From: Streptomyces flaveus | Lineage (GTDB): Bacteria > Actinomycetota > Actinomycetes > Streptomycetales > Streptomycetaceae | Reading direction: 5' to 3' | Length of the DNA: 64,000 nt | Assembly: GCF_014647675.1 (NCBI RefSeq) | Contig: NZ_BMPQ01000036.1 | Span: 1-64,000, forward strand | Shown: one piece after another, positions 1-7,882 of the stretch | Layout of the letters: each line of letters starts with the position of its first letter | How positions within the stretch are numbered: position 1 is the stretch's first letter | Notes under the pieces: model-generated | What the model saw: only the letters and a program-made list of their open reading frames with translations | Told to the model about the DNA's origin: nothing | Database searches by the model: none | Position numbers and translations under genes: made by a program

Positions 1-75
1 GGACCGACATCGGCCCACGTCAGGGCGGACAGAAGCACCTCCGGCGCGCGTCACGGCATTTACCACGCCCCCGGC

Positions 76-92
76 GCGCACCGAAGGTGCGC
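76..92. terminator. short perfect hairpin, possible terminator
   Basis: GCGCACC and GGTGCGC pair around a GAA loop. No U-tract follows, so its role as a terminator is a guess. The rest of the first 169 bases shows no coding region I can recognise. Confidence 0.3.
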
Positions 93-169
93 TGAGTCGC
101 TGACCTGCAATGCTGGTGATTTAGCGCATAGCTGCAGCTAGAGCGTGTGCTGGTGACTGGGGCGCGGAT

Positions 170-796
170 TCAGTTGGTGGGGAGGGAGTGCACGCTGACG
201 GCATAGCCGCCGCCTTGACAGTAGGGATCGCCGCCCCAGGTGGCGTAGCGGTGGCGCAGGGTCAGTCCGGCCTGGGCGCACCAGTGATCGAACTCCGTCA
301 GAGTCACTGGAGGTTCCGGCAGCGGCAGGTGTGCCGCGTCCAGCCCCATGCCCGTGACCAGCAGTCCGCCGGGACGCAGGACGGCAGCCAGTTGCTGTAC
401 GACGGCTGATTCGGTGCCGGAGGCCAGCAAGGGGATGACGTTCCCGGCGGCAACCACCAGGTCGAAGCCCGGCTTCAGGCCGAGGGCATCCAGCTGCGCC
501 AGGTCGCCGTGGAGCCAATCCAGCCCGGGGGCGTCACCGCGGGCGACAGCGAGCATGGAAAGGTCGGTGTCCACGCCGGTGCAGTGGTAGCCCAGCTCGG
601 CGAGCCGAATCGCGACCCGGCCGGTGCCGCAGCCGGCGTCGAGGATCCGGGCGGGGGGCTTCAGCAGTGCGGCGCAGAAGGCGGCCTCGCCGTGGATGTC
701 ATGGCCCGATTCGGCCAGCCGCGCGAAACGCTGGGCGTACTTCTCTCCGGCTTGTCCGCCTGTCAGTTCCGCCCAGCGGTCGCGTTGCCTGCTCAT
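170..796 (-). CDS. class I SAM-dependent methyltransferase
   Basis: This 208-residue protein has the Rossmann-like fold of small SAM-dependent methyltransferases. Motif I is visible as ILDAGCGTGR, followed by a strand ending in GVDTD, which would hold the acidic residue that binds the ribose of SAM, and then an HGDL segment. Its length fits a stand-alone methyltransferase domain. The ATG has a GGAAGG sequence about 11 bases upstream. It probably acts in the cytoplasm, but nothing in the sequence identifies the acceptor molecule. Its neighbours are relic sequence, so context does not help. The family call is firm; the substrate is unknown. Confidence 0.85.
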   Translation of the reverse strand: MSRQRDRWAELTGGQAGEKYAQRFARLAESGHDIHGEAAFCAALLKPPARILDAGCGTGRVAIRLAELGYHCTGVDTDLSMLAVARGDAPGLDWLHGDLAQLDALGLKPGFDLVVAAGNVIPLLASGTESAVVQQLAAVLRPGGLLVTGMGLDAAHLPLPEPPVTLTEFDHWCAQAGLTLRHRYATWGGDPYCQGGGYAVSVHSLPTN

Positions 797-1261
797 GTTC
801 TGCGTGCCTTCCGGTCAGCCTCGGTAGCAGAGGCGAGGACGCTGCCATAGCGCTTGATCGTGGGTGAAGACCTCGGATCCTGCTACGAAGGTACGCGGGC
901 GCGGCTCGTCTCAGCGAGCAGTGGCGAGCAGTGAGGGCCAGTACGTCTGCGGACGCGGCGAATTCGATGTCGTAACCCATCACCGGGATGACCGCGCGTT
1001 CGTCGACGCGGGCCGAGTTTCGCCGGCCGCCTCGGTCTGATGCCCGTGAAGTCCCTGGCCGCCGCACGCGCACATGCCGCCGTCGCCGAACGGCACGGAG
1101 CTGTCCCCCGAGCTGCAGCGTCTCACAGTGAGACTCCTCCCTTAGATGCCCTCCGGCATGCTCAGGACGACGCGCCAAGGCGGAGCGTGACGAGTGGGGG
1201 GTGCTTCTATCTGTTCGGTGAAGGTCTGTGGGCAGGCTGTTGTTCGTGCCCGGGTCGGTAC

Positions 1262-1411
1262 TCCACCCCCGTGGAATGCGCCCGCTCCCGCGAGACCGTC
1301 AACCGCTCCGACCTGGCCGACTGGGCCAACTACGGCTACTGCCGCTCCCACTCCCGCTTCTACTGGGGCCTGAAACTGCACCTGGTGTGCACCCCGGCCG
1401 GCCGGCCTGTC
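1262..1411 (+). pseudogene. IS982-family transposase fragment
   Basis: About 50 codons read as the central part of an IS982-like transposase, with the segments TPVECARSRETV and WANYGYCRSHSRFYWGL followed by LHLVCTPAGRPV. The ends of the element and the rest of the enzyme are absent, so it cannot move. It lies in a stretch from 797 to 1929 that contains no intact gene, only this fragment and a TetR fragment. I recognise nothing in the remaining bases. It is probably a scar of past insertion and deletion. Confidence 0.7.
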
Positions 1412-1663
1412 AGGCCTGGCATCAACCGCACTGCTGGACCTTGCTCCCCGGTACTCGGGGCGATACCCGGTGATCGTAAGGGAATTGATGAGCAGCTGGG
1501 TGCGGGGAAGGTTGTGGTCTTGTCGGCGCCGGCGCTCAGCGGCAGGGCGTGGTTTCCCGGGGTCTCGTCCAGCCGGGCCGGATGCTCGCCGAGCTGGTCG
1601 TCGCCCCGTGCGTCGGCGGTTGCCGTGACGGCGTATACCTGCATCTACGTCGCTCCGCGTCAA

Positions 1664-1813
1664 GGCAGCGACGATCGCCTTCTTGCCCGAGATGAGTCGG
1701 AAGAAGTGCGGCTGCGTGACACCGGCACACTTGGCGATCGCCTTGGCAGGGGTGCCGTGGTGGCCCTTGAGTGCGAACTCGGCGATCGCGGCGCGGGGAT
1801 GACGCTCTCGCGT
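1664..1813 (-). pseudogene. TetR-family N-terminal HTH fragment
   Basis: Fifty codons on the minus strand read as the DNA-binding domain of a TetR regulator: TRERHPRAAIAEFALKGHHG, then TPAKAIAKCAGVTQPHFFRL and ISGKKAIVAA. No start codon is evident just upstream, and past the HTH the frame runs into unrelated sequence with no ligand domain. It is therefore a relic. It sits directly before a promoter carrying two TetR-type palindromes, but I cannot tell whether it was ever the regulator of that promoter. Confidence 0.7.
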
Positions 1814-1929
1814 CTGTCCTGCCTGCTCATCCAGCCTGTGCCGCCATGTCGGCGGGCGCCGGTCGGCTCAGCCTGAAGACGGCCGTGGCGCGGGCCCGGA
1901 ATCAGTTCCCCGCTTGAGCTTGTGCATTG

Positions 1930-1975
1930 GAAACCGATCGGTTTACAGTGATGCCAAGAGAAACCGATCGGTTTC
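1930..1975. promoter_or_regulatory. tandem TetR-type operators before the SDR gene
   Basis: Two copies of the 14-bp palindrome AAACCGATCGGTTT lie at 1931-1944 and 1961-1974, with centres exactly 30 bp apart, about three helical turns. The second extends to the 16-bp perfect dyad GAAACCGATCGGTTTC. They lie 21-65 bases before the SDR start, so a bound repressor would block transcription. The same dyad occurs at the tetR gene near 5900 and before another SDR near 6720. Confidence 0.85.
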
Positions 1976-1995
1976 CAAGATGAGTTCGGGAGTGC

Positions 1996-2811
1996 ATGAT
2001 GACGACAAATCGACCGGTGGCCCTCGTGACGGGCGCGTCCTCCGGCATCGGCAAGGAAGCTGCGCTCGCGCTGGTCGCGGCGGGTTTCGAGGTGGCCGGC
2101 ACGGGCCGCGACACCTCACGCGTCGCCCCGCTGGGCGGTGTGACGTTCTTCGACCTCGACGTGGTCAGTGACAAGTCGGTCACCGCCGTGGTCCAGCAGG
2201 TGATCGAGAAGTTCGGGCGGATCGACGTCCTGGTCAACAACGCCGGCATCGGCTCGATCGGTGCGGCCGAGGAAACCTCCATCACGCAGGCCCAGGGCGT
2301 CTTCGACATCAACGTCTTCGGGGTCATGCGCATGGTGCAGGCGGTCCTGCCGCACATGCGCGCTCAGGGACGCGGGCGCATCATCAACCTCTCCTCCGTG
2401 CAGGGGTTCTTGCCCGCGCCCTACATGGCCGTCTACGGCGCCTCCAAGCATGCGATCGAGGGCTACTCCCAGTCCCTGGACCACGAGGTCCGCCAGTACG
2501 GCGTCCGCTCGCTGCTCGTCGAACCCGCCTACACCAGGACCGGATTCGAGGCCAACAGCGCCAAGCCCGACACGCCCCTGCAGACCTACGCCGACCAGCG
2601 GCACGTCTTCGACCGCCTGATGACGGAGGCGATCAAGGGCGGCGACGACCCGGCCGTGGTCGCCAAGGCGATCGTCACGGCAGCGACCGACGCGAAGCCG
2701 AAACTGCGCTACGCCGCCGGACCCCTGGCCGGGCGCGCACGCATGCTCCGCTTTGTTCCCGCCTGGGTCCTGGACAAGCAGATCCGCAGCATGAACAAGC
2801 TCACCGGCTGA
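1996..2811 (+). CDS. short-chain dehydrogenase/reductase (classical SDR)
   Basis: A 271-residue NAD(P)-dependent oxidoreductase of the classical SDR family, probably cytoplasmic. The cofactor motif TGASSGIG, the NNAG motif and the catalytic serine and YGASK segment (Tyr-x3-Lys) are all present, so it should be active. It starts with two ATG codons in a row; GGGAG lies 3 bases before the first and 6 before the second, so translation may begin at 1999. Two TetR-type palindromes lie just upstream, which suggests induction by a ligand or substrate. A SnoaL-like gene follows 65 bases downstream, probably in the same transcript. The substrate cannot be deduced. Confidence 0.9.
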   Translation: MMTTNRPVALVTGASSGIGKEAALALVAAGFEVAGTGRDTSRVAPLGGVTFFDLDVVSDKSVTAVVQQVIEKFGRIDVLVNNAGIGSIGAAEETSITQAQGVFDINVFGVMRMVQAVLPHMRAQGRGRIINLSSVQGFLPAPYMAVYGASKHAIEGYSQSLDHEVRQYGVRSLLVEPAYTRTGFEANSAKPDTPLQTYADQRHVFDRLMTEAIKGGDDPAVVAKAIVTAATDAKPKLRYAAGPLAGRARMLRFVPAWVLDKQIRSMNKLTG

Positions 2812-2876
2812 CACCCGCCACCCGCGCATCCCGCCACCCACAAACCCGTTCGCGCCGTTGATACCGGGAGAGACCC

Positions 2877-3395
2877 GTGTCCGAGACCCTGCACTCCGCC
2901 GCCACTACCATCGCGCGCTGGCGCTCCGCCGAGGAACGCGGTGATGTCGAAGCCGCGGTCGCGTGCCTGAGCCCGGACGTCGTGCTCAGCTCGCCGCTCA
3001 CCGACCAGTTCCGCTTCGAGGGATCTGACCAGCTGCGCGACTTCCTGACCGTGGCGTTCGCGGCGGTCAAGGACGTCCGCTACCACACCCAGACCGGCGA
3101 GGGCGACACGTACGCCCTGGTCTACCGGGCGCGGGTGGGTTCCCAGTCGTTCGAGGAGGTGCAGATGCTGCGGCTCGACGACCAGGCACGCATCACGGAG
3201 ATCACGCTCTTCGGGCGTCCGATGCCGGCTCTCACCGCCTTGATGCACCTCATGGGTCCGGCGCTCGCTCGCCAGCAGGGCCGCCGGGGCCTTGCGACGC
3301 TCATGAGCGTCAGCACCGTACCCATTCACGCGATGGTCTCCTCGGGGGACCGCAGCATGGTCGCGAAGACCCGCCCGGCAGCCCGGCGGAACTGA
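2877..3395 (+). CDS. SnoaL/NTF2-like domain protein
   Basis: A 172-residue protein with the pattern of the NTF2/SnoaL alpha+beta barrel: an N-terminal helix (TIARWRSAEERGDVEA), then ACLSPDVVLSSPL, and alternating strands to about residue 115. Family members include small isomerases, hydrolases and ligand-binding proteins, so function cannot be fixed. The GTG start has GGGAG at a good distance. The C-terminal 55 residues, rich in Met, Ala and Arg, go beyond the usual domain length. It probably shares the TetR-controlled transcript of the preceding SDR gene and may act on the same small molecule. Confidence 0.75.
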   Translation: MSETLHSAATTIARWRSAEERGDVEAAVACLSPDVVLSSPLTDQFRFEGSDQLRDFLTVAFAAVKDVRYHTQTGEGDTYALVYRARVGSQSFEEVQMLRLDDQARITEITLFGRPMPALTALMHLMGPALARQQGRRGLATLMSVSTVPIHAMVSSGDRSMVAKTRPAARRN

Positions 3396-3595
3396 GAGCA
3401 CCAGGTCCACCGGCCGTTTGACCCCGTTCCCCTTCCAGGAGTTGGCGGTAGCCGCAGGCGATGTCCTCGGCGGACAGCGCTCCTGGTGGCGGCCTCCACC
3501 AGCCACGGCAGTGTCCGGCCATTCCCCCCACGCGCCGAGGTGCTGCGGCAACTCGCCGCGCCCTCCAGTGACTTGACCCGACAGGAGACGCTCTC

Positions 3596-4741
3596 ATGAA
3601 ACGACGTACGTTCCTTACGGCGACCACCGCGTCGCTGGCCGCCACCCAACTCGCCGGACCCGCCTCCGTCTCCGGTGCAACAGCCAGAAACTATGAGGTA
3701 GTTGCTCGCTTCTGGGGCGCGATGCCCACAGGTGTCACCGTCTCGCGCCGCGGCCGCATCTTCGTCAACTTTCCCCGCTGGGGCGACGATGTCCCGTTCA
3801 CCGTCGCCGAACTGCGGGGCGGCAAGCCGGTGGCCTACCCCGACGCCGAGGTGAACCGCCAGGACGCCTCCGACCTGGCCGGGCACTTCCAGTCGGTGCA
3901 GAGCGTCGTCGTCGATGCGGCCGACCGGCTGTGGGTCCTCGACACCGGAAGCCCGCTGTTCGCCGGGTCCTCCTACGGCGGTCCCAAGCTCGTGGCCGTC
4001 GACCTGCGCACCGACCGGATCGTACGGAAGATTCTCTTCCCGCCCGAGGTGGTGCCGGCGAACAGCTACCCCAACGACGTGCGCTTCGACCTGCGGCGCG
4101 GCGCCGAGGGCATGGCGTTCATCACCGACTCGGGCGGCTCGAACGGCGTGATCGTGGTCGACCTCGCCACCGGCCGCTCCTGGCGGCGGCTGGCCGGGCA
4201 CCCCTCGGCGCTCCCGGACCGGCAGTTCCTTCCGGTCATCGAGGGCGAGCCCTTCATGGTCCGCCCCGCGGGCGGCGAGCCCACGCACTACGAGACCGGC
4301 TCCGACGGCATCGCTCTCAGCGCCGACGGCACGCGCCTGTACTACTGCCCGCTGTCCAGCCGCCGGCTGCACAGCGTGTCCACCGACGCCCTCGCCGACC
4401 CGGACGCCACGGACGCCGAGGTGGCGGCGACGGTTGAGGACCTCGGGTTCAAGCCGATGGCCGACGGCCTGGAGAGCGACGACAAGGGGCGGCTCTACGG
4501 CGGCGACCTGGAACACAACTCCCTCTGGCGCAGGAACCCCAACGGCACCTATCGGACCCTCGCCCAGGGCAGCGACCTGCTCTGGATCGACACCCTGTCC
4601 GTCGCCTCGGACCGGCACCTGTACGCCATCGCCAACCAGCTCAACCGCCTTTCGCCCTTCCACGAGGGCAAGGACCTGCGCCGCAAGCCCTACCTCCTGG
4701 TCCGCCTGCCGATCGACGCCGGACCGGTCAGGCTCGTGTGA
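3596..4741 (+). CDS. Tat-exported major royal jelly protein (MRJP/yellow) family protein
   Basis: This 381-residue protein begins with a Tat-like leader (MKRRTFLTATTASLAATQLA), so export in folded form is likely. The body resembles the MRJP/yellow family beta-propeller: GAMPTGVTVSRRGRIFVNFP, a VVDAADRLWVLDTG segment, an FITDSG strand and a C-terminal LYAIANQLNRL. Bacterial members are found scattered in many genomes and their function is mostly unknown; a ligand-binding or lactonase-like role is possible. AGGAG lies 8 bases before the ATG. The 200 bases upstream show no gene. Directly after the stop comes a relic of a sugar isomerase, so any original operon has been cut. Confidence 0.8.
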   Translation: MKRRTFLTATTASLAATQLAGPASVSGATARNYEVVARFWGAMPTGVTVSRRGRIFVNFPRWGDDVPFTVAELRGGKPVAYPDAEVNRQDASDLAGHFQSVQSVVVDAADRLWVLDTGSPLFAGSSYGGPKLVAVDLRTDRIVRKILFPPEVVPANSYPNDVRFDLRRGAEGMAFITDSGGSNGVIVVDLATGRSWRRLAGHPSALPDRQFLPVIEGEPFMVRPAGGEPTHYETGSDGIALSADGTRLYYCPLSSRRLHSVSTDALADPDATDAEVAATVEDLGFKPMADGLESDDKGRLYGGDLEHNSLWRRNPNGTYRTLAQGSDLLWIDTLSVASDRHLYAIANQLNRLSPFHEGKDLRRKPYLLVRLPIDAGPVRLV

Positions 4742-4754
4742 CCTCCTCTGCGAG

Positions 4755-4871
4755 AGCTTCGGGCGGCTCACACTCGACGAGACACTCCATCTGGCCGCCG
4801 AACTGAGCCTGGACTGCGTGGAGTTCGCCACCGGCGCCTGGTCCACGGCCTCGCATGTCGACGTCGACAGC
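4755..4871 (+). pseudogene. sugar phosphate isomerase/epimerase N-terminal fragment
   Basis: Thirty-nine codons read like the first strand-helix units of a xylose-isomerase-type TIM barrel: SFGRLTLDETLHLAAELSL, then DCVEFATGAWSTASHVDVDS. The fragment ends at the stop codon of the convergent PIG-L gene. No start codon and no remainder of the barrel are present. It is a truncated relic, probably left when the deacetylase region joined this locus. Confidence 0.6.
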
Positions 4872-5705
4872 TCAGCGCAGGCCGGCGAAGAGGTCGTTCT
4901 CGGGCAGGGGCGCGCCGGTGGTGTCGTGGACCCGGACGAACGTCTCCACGCCCATGAGCTGCGTGAACCTCTCCTTGCCCATCCGCAGGAAGAAGATGTT
5001 CTCACCCTGGCTGGCATGCGCGGCCAGTGCGTCGAACTTCTGGCTGCCGAACTCAGTGGTGTCCACCCACGTGGTGATCTCCTCGTCGGGCAGGCCGATT
5101 TCGGGCCCCTCTCCGGCCTCGGACGGATCCGGCTCCTCCCAGTCCATGCCGAACTCGCGCATGATCTGACCGAACTGCGTCATCATCGAGCGCGGCGCCG
5201 TCGTCCAGTACACCTTCGACGCCATCCCGGTCAGCGACAACGCTGCCATCGTGATCCGGTTCGCCTGGATGTGATCGGGGTGGCCGTAGAACCCGTTCTC
5301 GTCGTAGGTCACGACGACATCAGGCTGGTAACGCAGCATCAGTTCGGCCAGCCGAGCGGCTGCCTCATCCACGGGCGTACTCCAGAACGATCCGGGCGCG
5401 GTGTTGGCCGGCCAACCCATCATCCCGGAGTCGGCGTACCCGAGCAGCTCAAGATGACCGACCCCCAGGACGTCACAACTCGCTTCGAGCTCGCCTCGAC
5501 GCACCACGGCAACGGCAGCCGGATCATGCCCGGGGTCGCCCGGCTTGGCGCCCCCCGGACCGTCACCGCAGCTACCGTCGGTGCACGTGACGAGCACTGT
5601 GCGGATGCCCTCCGCCGCATAACGCCCCAGGACACCCCCTGTTCCCGTGGCTTCGTCGTCCGGGTGGGCGTGCACTGCCATCAGCGTCAAAGGCCGGTCA
5701 GTCAT
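4872..5705 (-). CDS. PIG-L family zinc deacetylase (MshB/Mca-like)
   Basis: A 277-residue metal-dependent amidohydrolase of the LmbE/PIG-L family. The zinc motif AHPDDE is near residue 13, and the second metal/catalytic element YDENGFYGHPDH is in the middle. Both match the mycothiol enzymes MshB (GlcNAc-inositol deacetylase) and Mca (mycothiol S-conjugate amidase). Actinomycetes usually carry several paralogues, so this could be either or a sugar deacetylase. I placed the start at the ATG at 5705, since AGGGG lies 9 bases before it; a second ATG at 5714 has no room for a ribosome site. It should act in the cytoplasm. It is divergent from tetR. Confidence 0.85.
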   Translation of the reverse strand: MTDRPLTLMAVHAHPDDEATGTGGVLGRYAAEGIRTVLVTCTDGSCGDGPGGAKPGDPGHDPAAVAVVRRGELEASCDVLGVGHLELLGYADSGMMGWPANTAPGSFWSTPVDEAAARLAELMLRYQPDVVVTYDENGFYGHPDHIQANRITMAALSLTGMASKVYWTTAPRSMMTQFGQIMREFGMDWEEPDPSEAGEGPEIGLPDEEITTWVDTTEFGSQKFDALAAHASQGENIFFLRMGKERFTQLMGVETFVRVHDTTGAPLPENDLFAGLR

Positions 5706-5898
5706 GGAATCCATCCCCTGGGTGGTCAAGCGATCAGTGCCAGTCTGCGGCACGGCGGTACGTGACCGCCCGCAGTCCGCCGAGTCCGTCCGGTGATCCC
5801 GGAAGGGGCTGCACCGCGTCCCCGCCAAGACCGTTGCCGAGCCTCTGAGTGGCCTTCAGGCGTCCGCACGGTGCCAGGCGTCTCCCCGGCACCCCCTG

Positions 5899-5914
5899 GA
5901 AACCGATCGGTTTC
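5899..5914. promoter_or_regulatory. TetR-type operator at the tetR gene
   Basis: A perfect 16-bp dyad, GAAACCGATCGGTTTC, lies about 32 bases before the tetR start codon. It has the same core as the paired sites near 1930 and 6716. This position implies that the regulator represses its own gene. Confidence 0.85.
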
Positions 5915-5945
5915 TATTTTGTCCGATTCGGGTTAACCTCGCGGT

Positions 5946-6515
5946 ATGACCACCAAAGCGAAGCCAAGTCCCAGAGAGCGGCTGCTGGAGGCAGCGGCCA
6001 CGCTCACCTACCGAGACGGTGTCGGCATCGGCGTCGAGGCGCTGTGCAAGGCGGCGGGGGTGTCCAAGCGCTCCATGTATCAGCTGTTCGAGAGCAAGGA
6101 CGAACTGCTGGCGGCGAGCCTGAAGGAGCGCGCCGCCGGCTTCGTGGCCGGGCTCCTGCCGCCGGCGGACGACGGCCGCTCACCCCGCGAGCGGATCCTG
6201 CATGTCTTCGAGCGGGTGGAGTCGCAGGCGGGTGTCCCCGAGTTCCGCGGCTGCCGGTACCTGGCCGTGCAGATCGAGCTCAAGAATCAGGCCCACCCCG
6301 CGAGCCGGGTGGCCCACCAGATCAAAGCGGATCTGACGGCCTTTTTCCGTTCCGAGGCCGAACGGGGTGGCGCGAGCGATCCCGACCTGCTGGCCCGGCA
6401 GCTCATCCTGGTCTTCGACGGCGCCAACGCCCGCGCGGGCATTCAGGCCGACAATCTGGCCGGGCTCATCGCACCCACTGTGGCTCTCCTGCTTGATGCG
6501 GCAGCCGTGCGCTGA
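5946..6515 (+). CDS. TetR-family transcriptional regulator
   Basis: A 189-residue regulator. Residues about 8-55 form the TetR helix-turn-helix, seen in SPRERLLEAAATLTYRDGV and ALCKAAGVSKRSMYQLFESK; the rest would be the ligand-binding and dimer domain. An operator dyad lies 32 bases upstream, so autoregulation is likely. No clear Shine-Dalgarno sequence precedes the ATG and a possible -10 (TTAACC) is very near, so the mRNA may be leaderless. Identical palindromes before the SDR genes at 1996 and 6774 make this the likely local repressor of both transcripts. The inducer is unknown, perhaps a substrate of those reductases. Confidence 0.9.
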   Translation: MTTKAKPSPRERLLEAAATLTYRDGVGIGVEALCKAAGVSKRSMYQLFESKDELLAASLKERAAGFVAGLLPPADDGRSPRERILHVFERVESQAGVPEFRGCRYLAVQIELKNQAHPASRVAHQIKADLTAFFRSEAERGGASDPDLLARQLILVFDGANARAGIQADNLAGLIAPTVALLLDAAAVR

Positions 6516-6714
6516 CGCGCCCCGTCTTCGAGCAGGCTCGGCGACCGAAACGCTCTTCGTCACTGTCGGCGGGCTCGCGGCTTCACCGGCCTGCGCCGGG
6601 CGAGTACGGACTCCGCCGATGGATGCGAAGCCGGCCCCCGAAACCTGAGCTCCGCCCGACTCCACCTCGACACCGCGCGCCGTAGTCATCCGCCGCTCAA
6701 CCGACTTGCATGAC

Positions 6715-6754
6715 GAAACCGATCGGTTTACGGTGGTGAAAACCGATCGGTTTC
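6715..6754. promoter_or_regulatory. tandem TetR-type operators before the second SDR
   Basis: Two copies of AAACCGATCGGTTT occur at 6716-6729 and 6740-6753, centres 24 bp apart. They end 20 bases before the SDR start codon. The core is identical to the sites at 1931, 1961 and 5900, but the spacing differs from the 30 bp seen at the first promoter. Confidence 0.85.
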
Positions 6755-6773
6755 CATCTTCGTGGAGGTAGTC

Positions 6774-7475
6774 ATGACAGCAATCAAGGGCGCCAACGTC
6801 TTCGTCACCGGAGGCAGCCGGGGCATCGGCAAGATGCTGGTCGAGGAGCTCTACGCGCGCGGCGCCGGCAAGGTTTACGCCACGGCCCGTGACCCGCGCT
6901 CGGTGACGCACCCCGGTGCGGTTCCGCTGGCACTCGAGGCCACTGACCCGGCATCCGTGGCAGCCGCAGCCGAGCAGGCCCAGGACGTCACCATCCTGAT
7001 CAACAACGCCGGGGCCTCCGTCCGCGCTTCGTACCTCAACTCCCCGATGCAGGACGTGCGCCGGGATCTGGAGACCAACTTCTACGGGCCGCTGCTGGTC
7101 ACCCGGGCCTTCGTGCCGATCATCGAGCGCAACGGCGGGGGTCACATCCTCAACGCCCACTCCGCCCTGTCCTGGCTGGCCGACGGCACGCCCTACGGCG
7201 CCTCCAAGGCCGCCCTGTGGTCGCAGACCAACTCCCTGCGCCTGGAGTTGCAGCCGCGCGGCATCGCGGTGACCGGGCTCCACATGGCCTACGTGGACAC
7301 CGACATGACCTCGGGCGTCGACGCACCCAAGGCCGACCCCCGCGACATCGCCGTGGCCGCACTCGACGGCATCGAGGCAGGTGCGCACGAGGTGCTGGCC
7401 GACGACATCACCCGCTGGGTCAAGTCCCAGCTGTCCGCCGACCTGGAAACCATGTACGCCCAGCTGGCGAAGTAG
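6774..7475 (+). CDS. short-chain dehydrogenase/reductase
   Basis: A 233-residue SDR with the nucleotide-binding motif TGGSRGIG, the NNAG motif and the catalytic YGASK box, so it should be a working NAD(P)-dependent oxidoreductase. I chose the ATG at 6774, which has GGAGG 5 bases upstream; an upstream GTG lies before that ribosome site and is unlikely. The start sits just behind two TetR-type operators. It is the first gene of a probable transcript with a broken alpha/beta hydrolase and an NmrA-like gene. It may act with the SDR at 1996 on a related carbonyl or alcohol substrate, which is inference. Confidence 0.9.
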   Translation: MTAIKGANVFVTGGSRGIGKMLVEELYARGAGKVYATARDPRSVTHPGAVPLALEATDPASVAAAAEQAQDVTILINNAGASVRASYLNSPMQDVRRDLETNFYGPLLVTRAFVPIIERNGGGHILNAHSALSWLADGTPYGASKAALWSQTNSLRLELQPRGIAVTGLHMAYVDTDMTSGVDAPKADPRDIAVAALDGIEAGAHEVLADDITRWVKSQLSADLETMYAQLAK

Positions 7476-7508
7476 TAGCACGCACTCACGCACTTCAAGG
7501 AGATCTGC

Positions 7509-7814
7509 GTGGAAAGTCCGCTCACCCACCGCTTCGTCGACGTGAACGGTGATCCGGCTGCACATCGCCGAGCAGGGGCAGGGACCGCTGGTCCTGCTGC
7601 TGCACGGCTGGCACGGCTGGCCGGAGAGCTGGTACTCCTGATTTTCCGTGGCCAGGGCGGGTCGGAGAATCCGTTGACCGCTGTCGCGCCTCACCTGCAC
7701 GGCCCGGTGATGCTGCCGGGTCGCGGTCACTGGACACAGCAGGAGCGTCCCGCCGAGGTCAACGCCGCACTCCTCGACTTCCTCACCCGCATCGACGGCC
7801 CCGCGTCCCGATGA
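7509..7814 (+). pseudogene. alpha/beta hydrolase, frameshifted and internally deleted
   Basis: The start (GTG, with AAGGAG upstream) reads VESPLTHRFVDVNG. After about one extra base the next frame continues IRLHIAEQGQGPLVLLLHG and WPESWYS before a stop. This is the oxyanion-loop region of an epoxide-hydrolase-like enzyme. The original frame then carries its C-terminus, with GRGHWTQQERPAEVNAALLD (catalytic His region). The middle, including the nucleophile elbow, is missing. Both a frameshift and a deletion of roughly 200 codons are needed to explain it, so it is dead. It lies within the TetR-controlled transcript. Confidence 0.8.
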
Positions 7815-7882
7815 CGCTACGCGGCATCCGCCTCGTGGCTTTCTCAACAGCTGACTCCCCCCACCAGGCAGAGGACACCTTG

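Noticed and set aside
3326..5017. Long minus-strand open frame over the MRJP gene
   Set aside because: Composition is Arg/Gly/Val-rich shadow sequence, and it overlaps a protein with a clear leader and fold.
7811..7882. Upstream ATG as start of the NmrA-like gene
   Set aside because: It overlaps the tail of the dead hydrolase, has no ribosome site and adds 24 residues without homology before the Rossmann motif.
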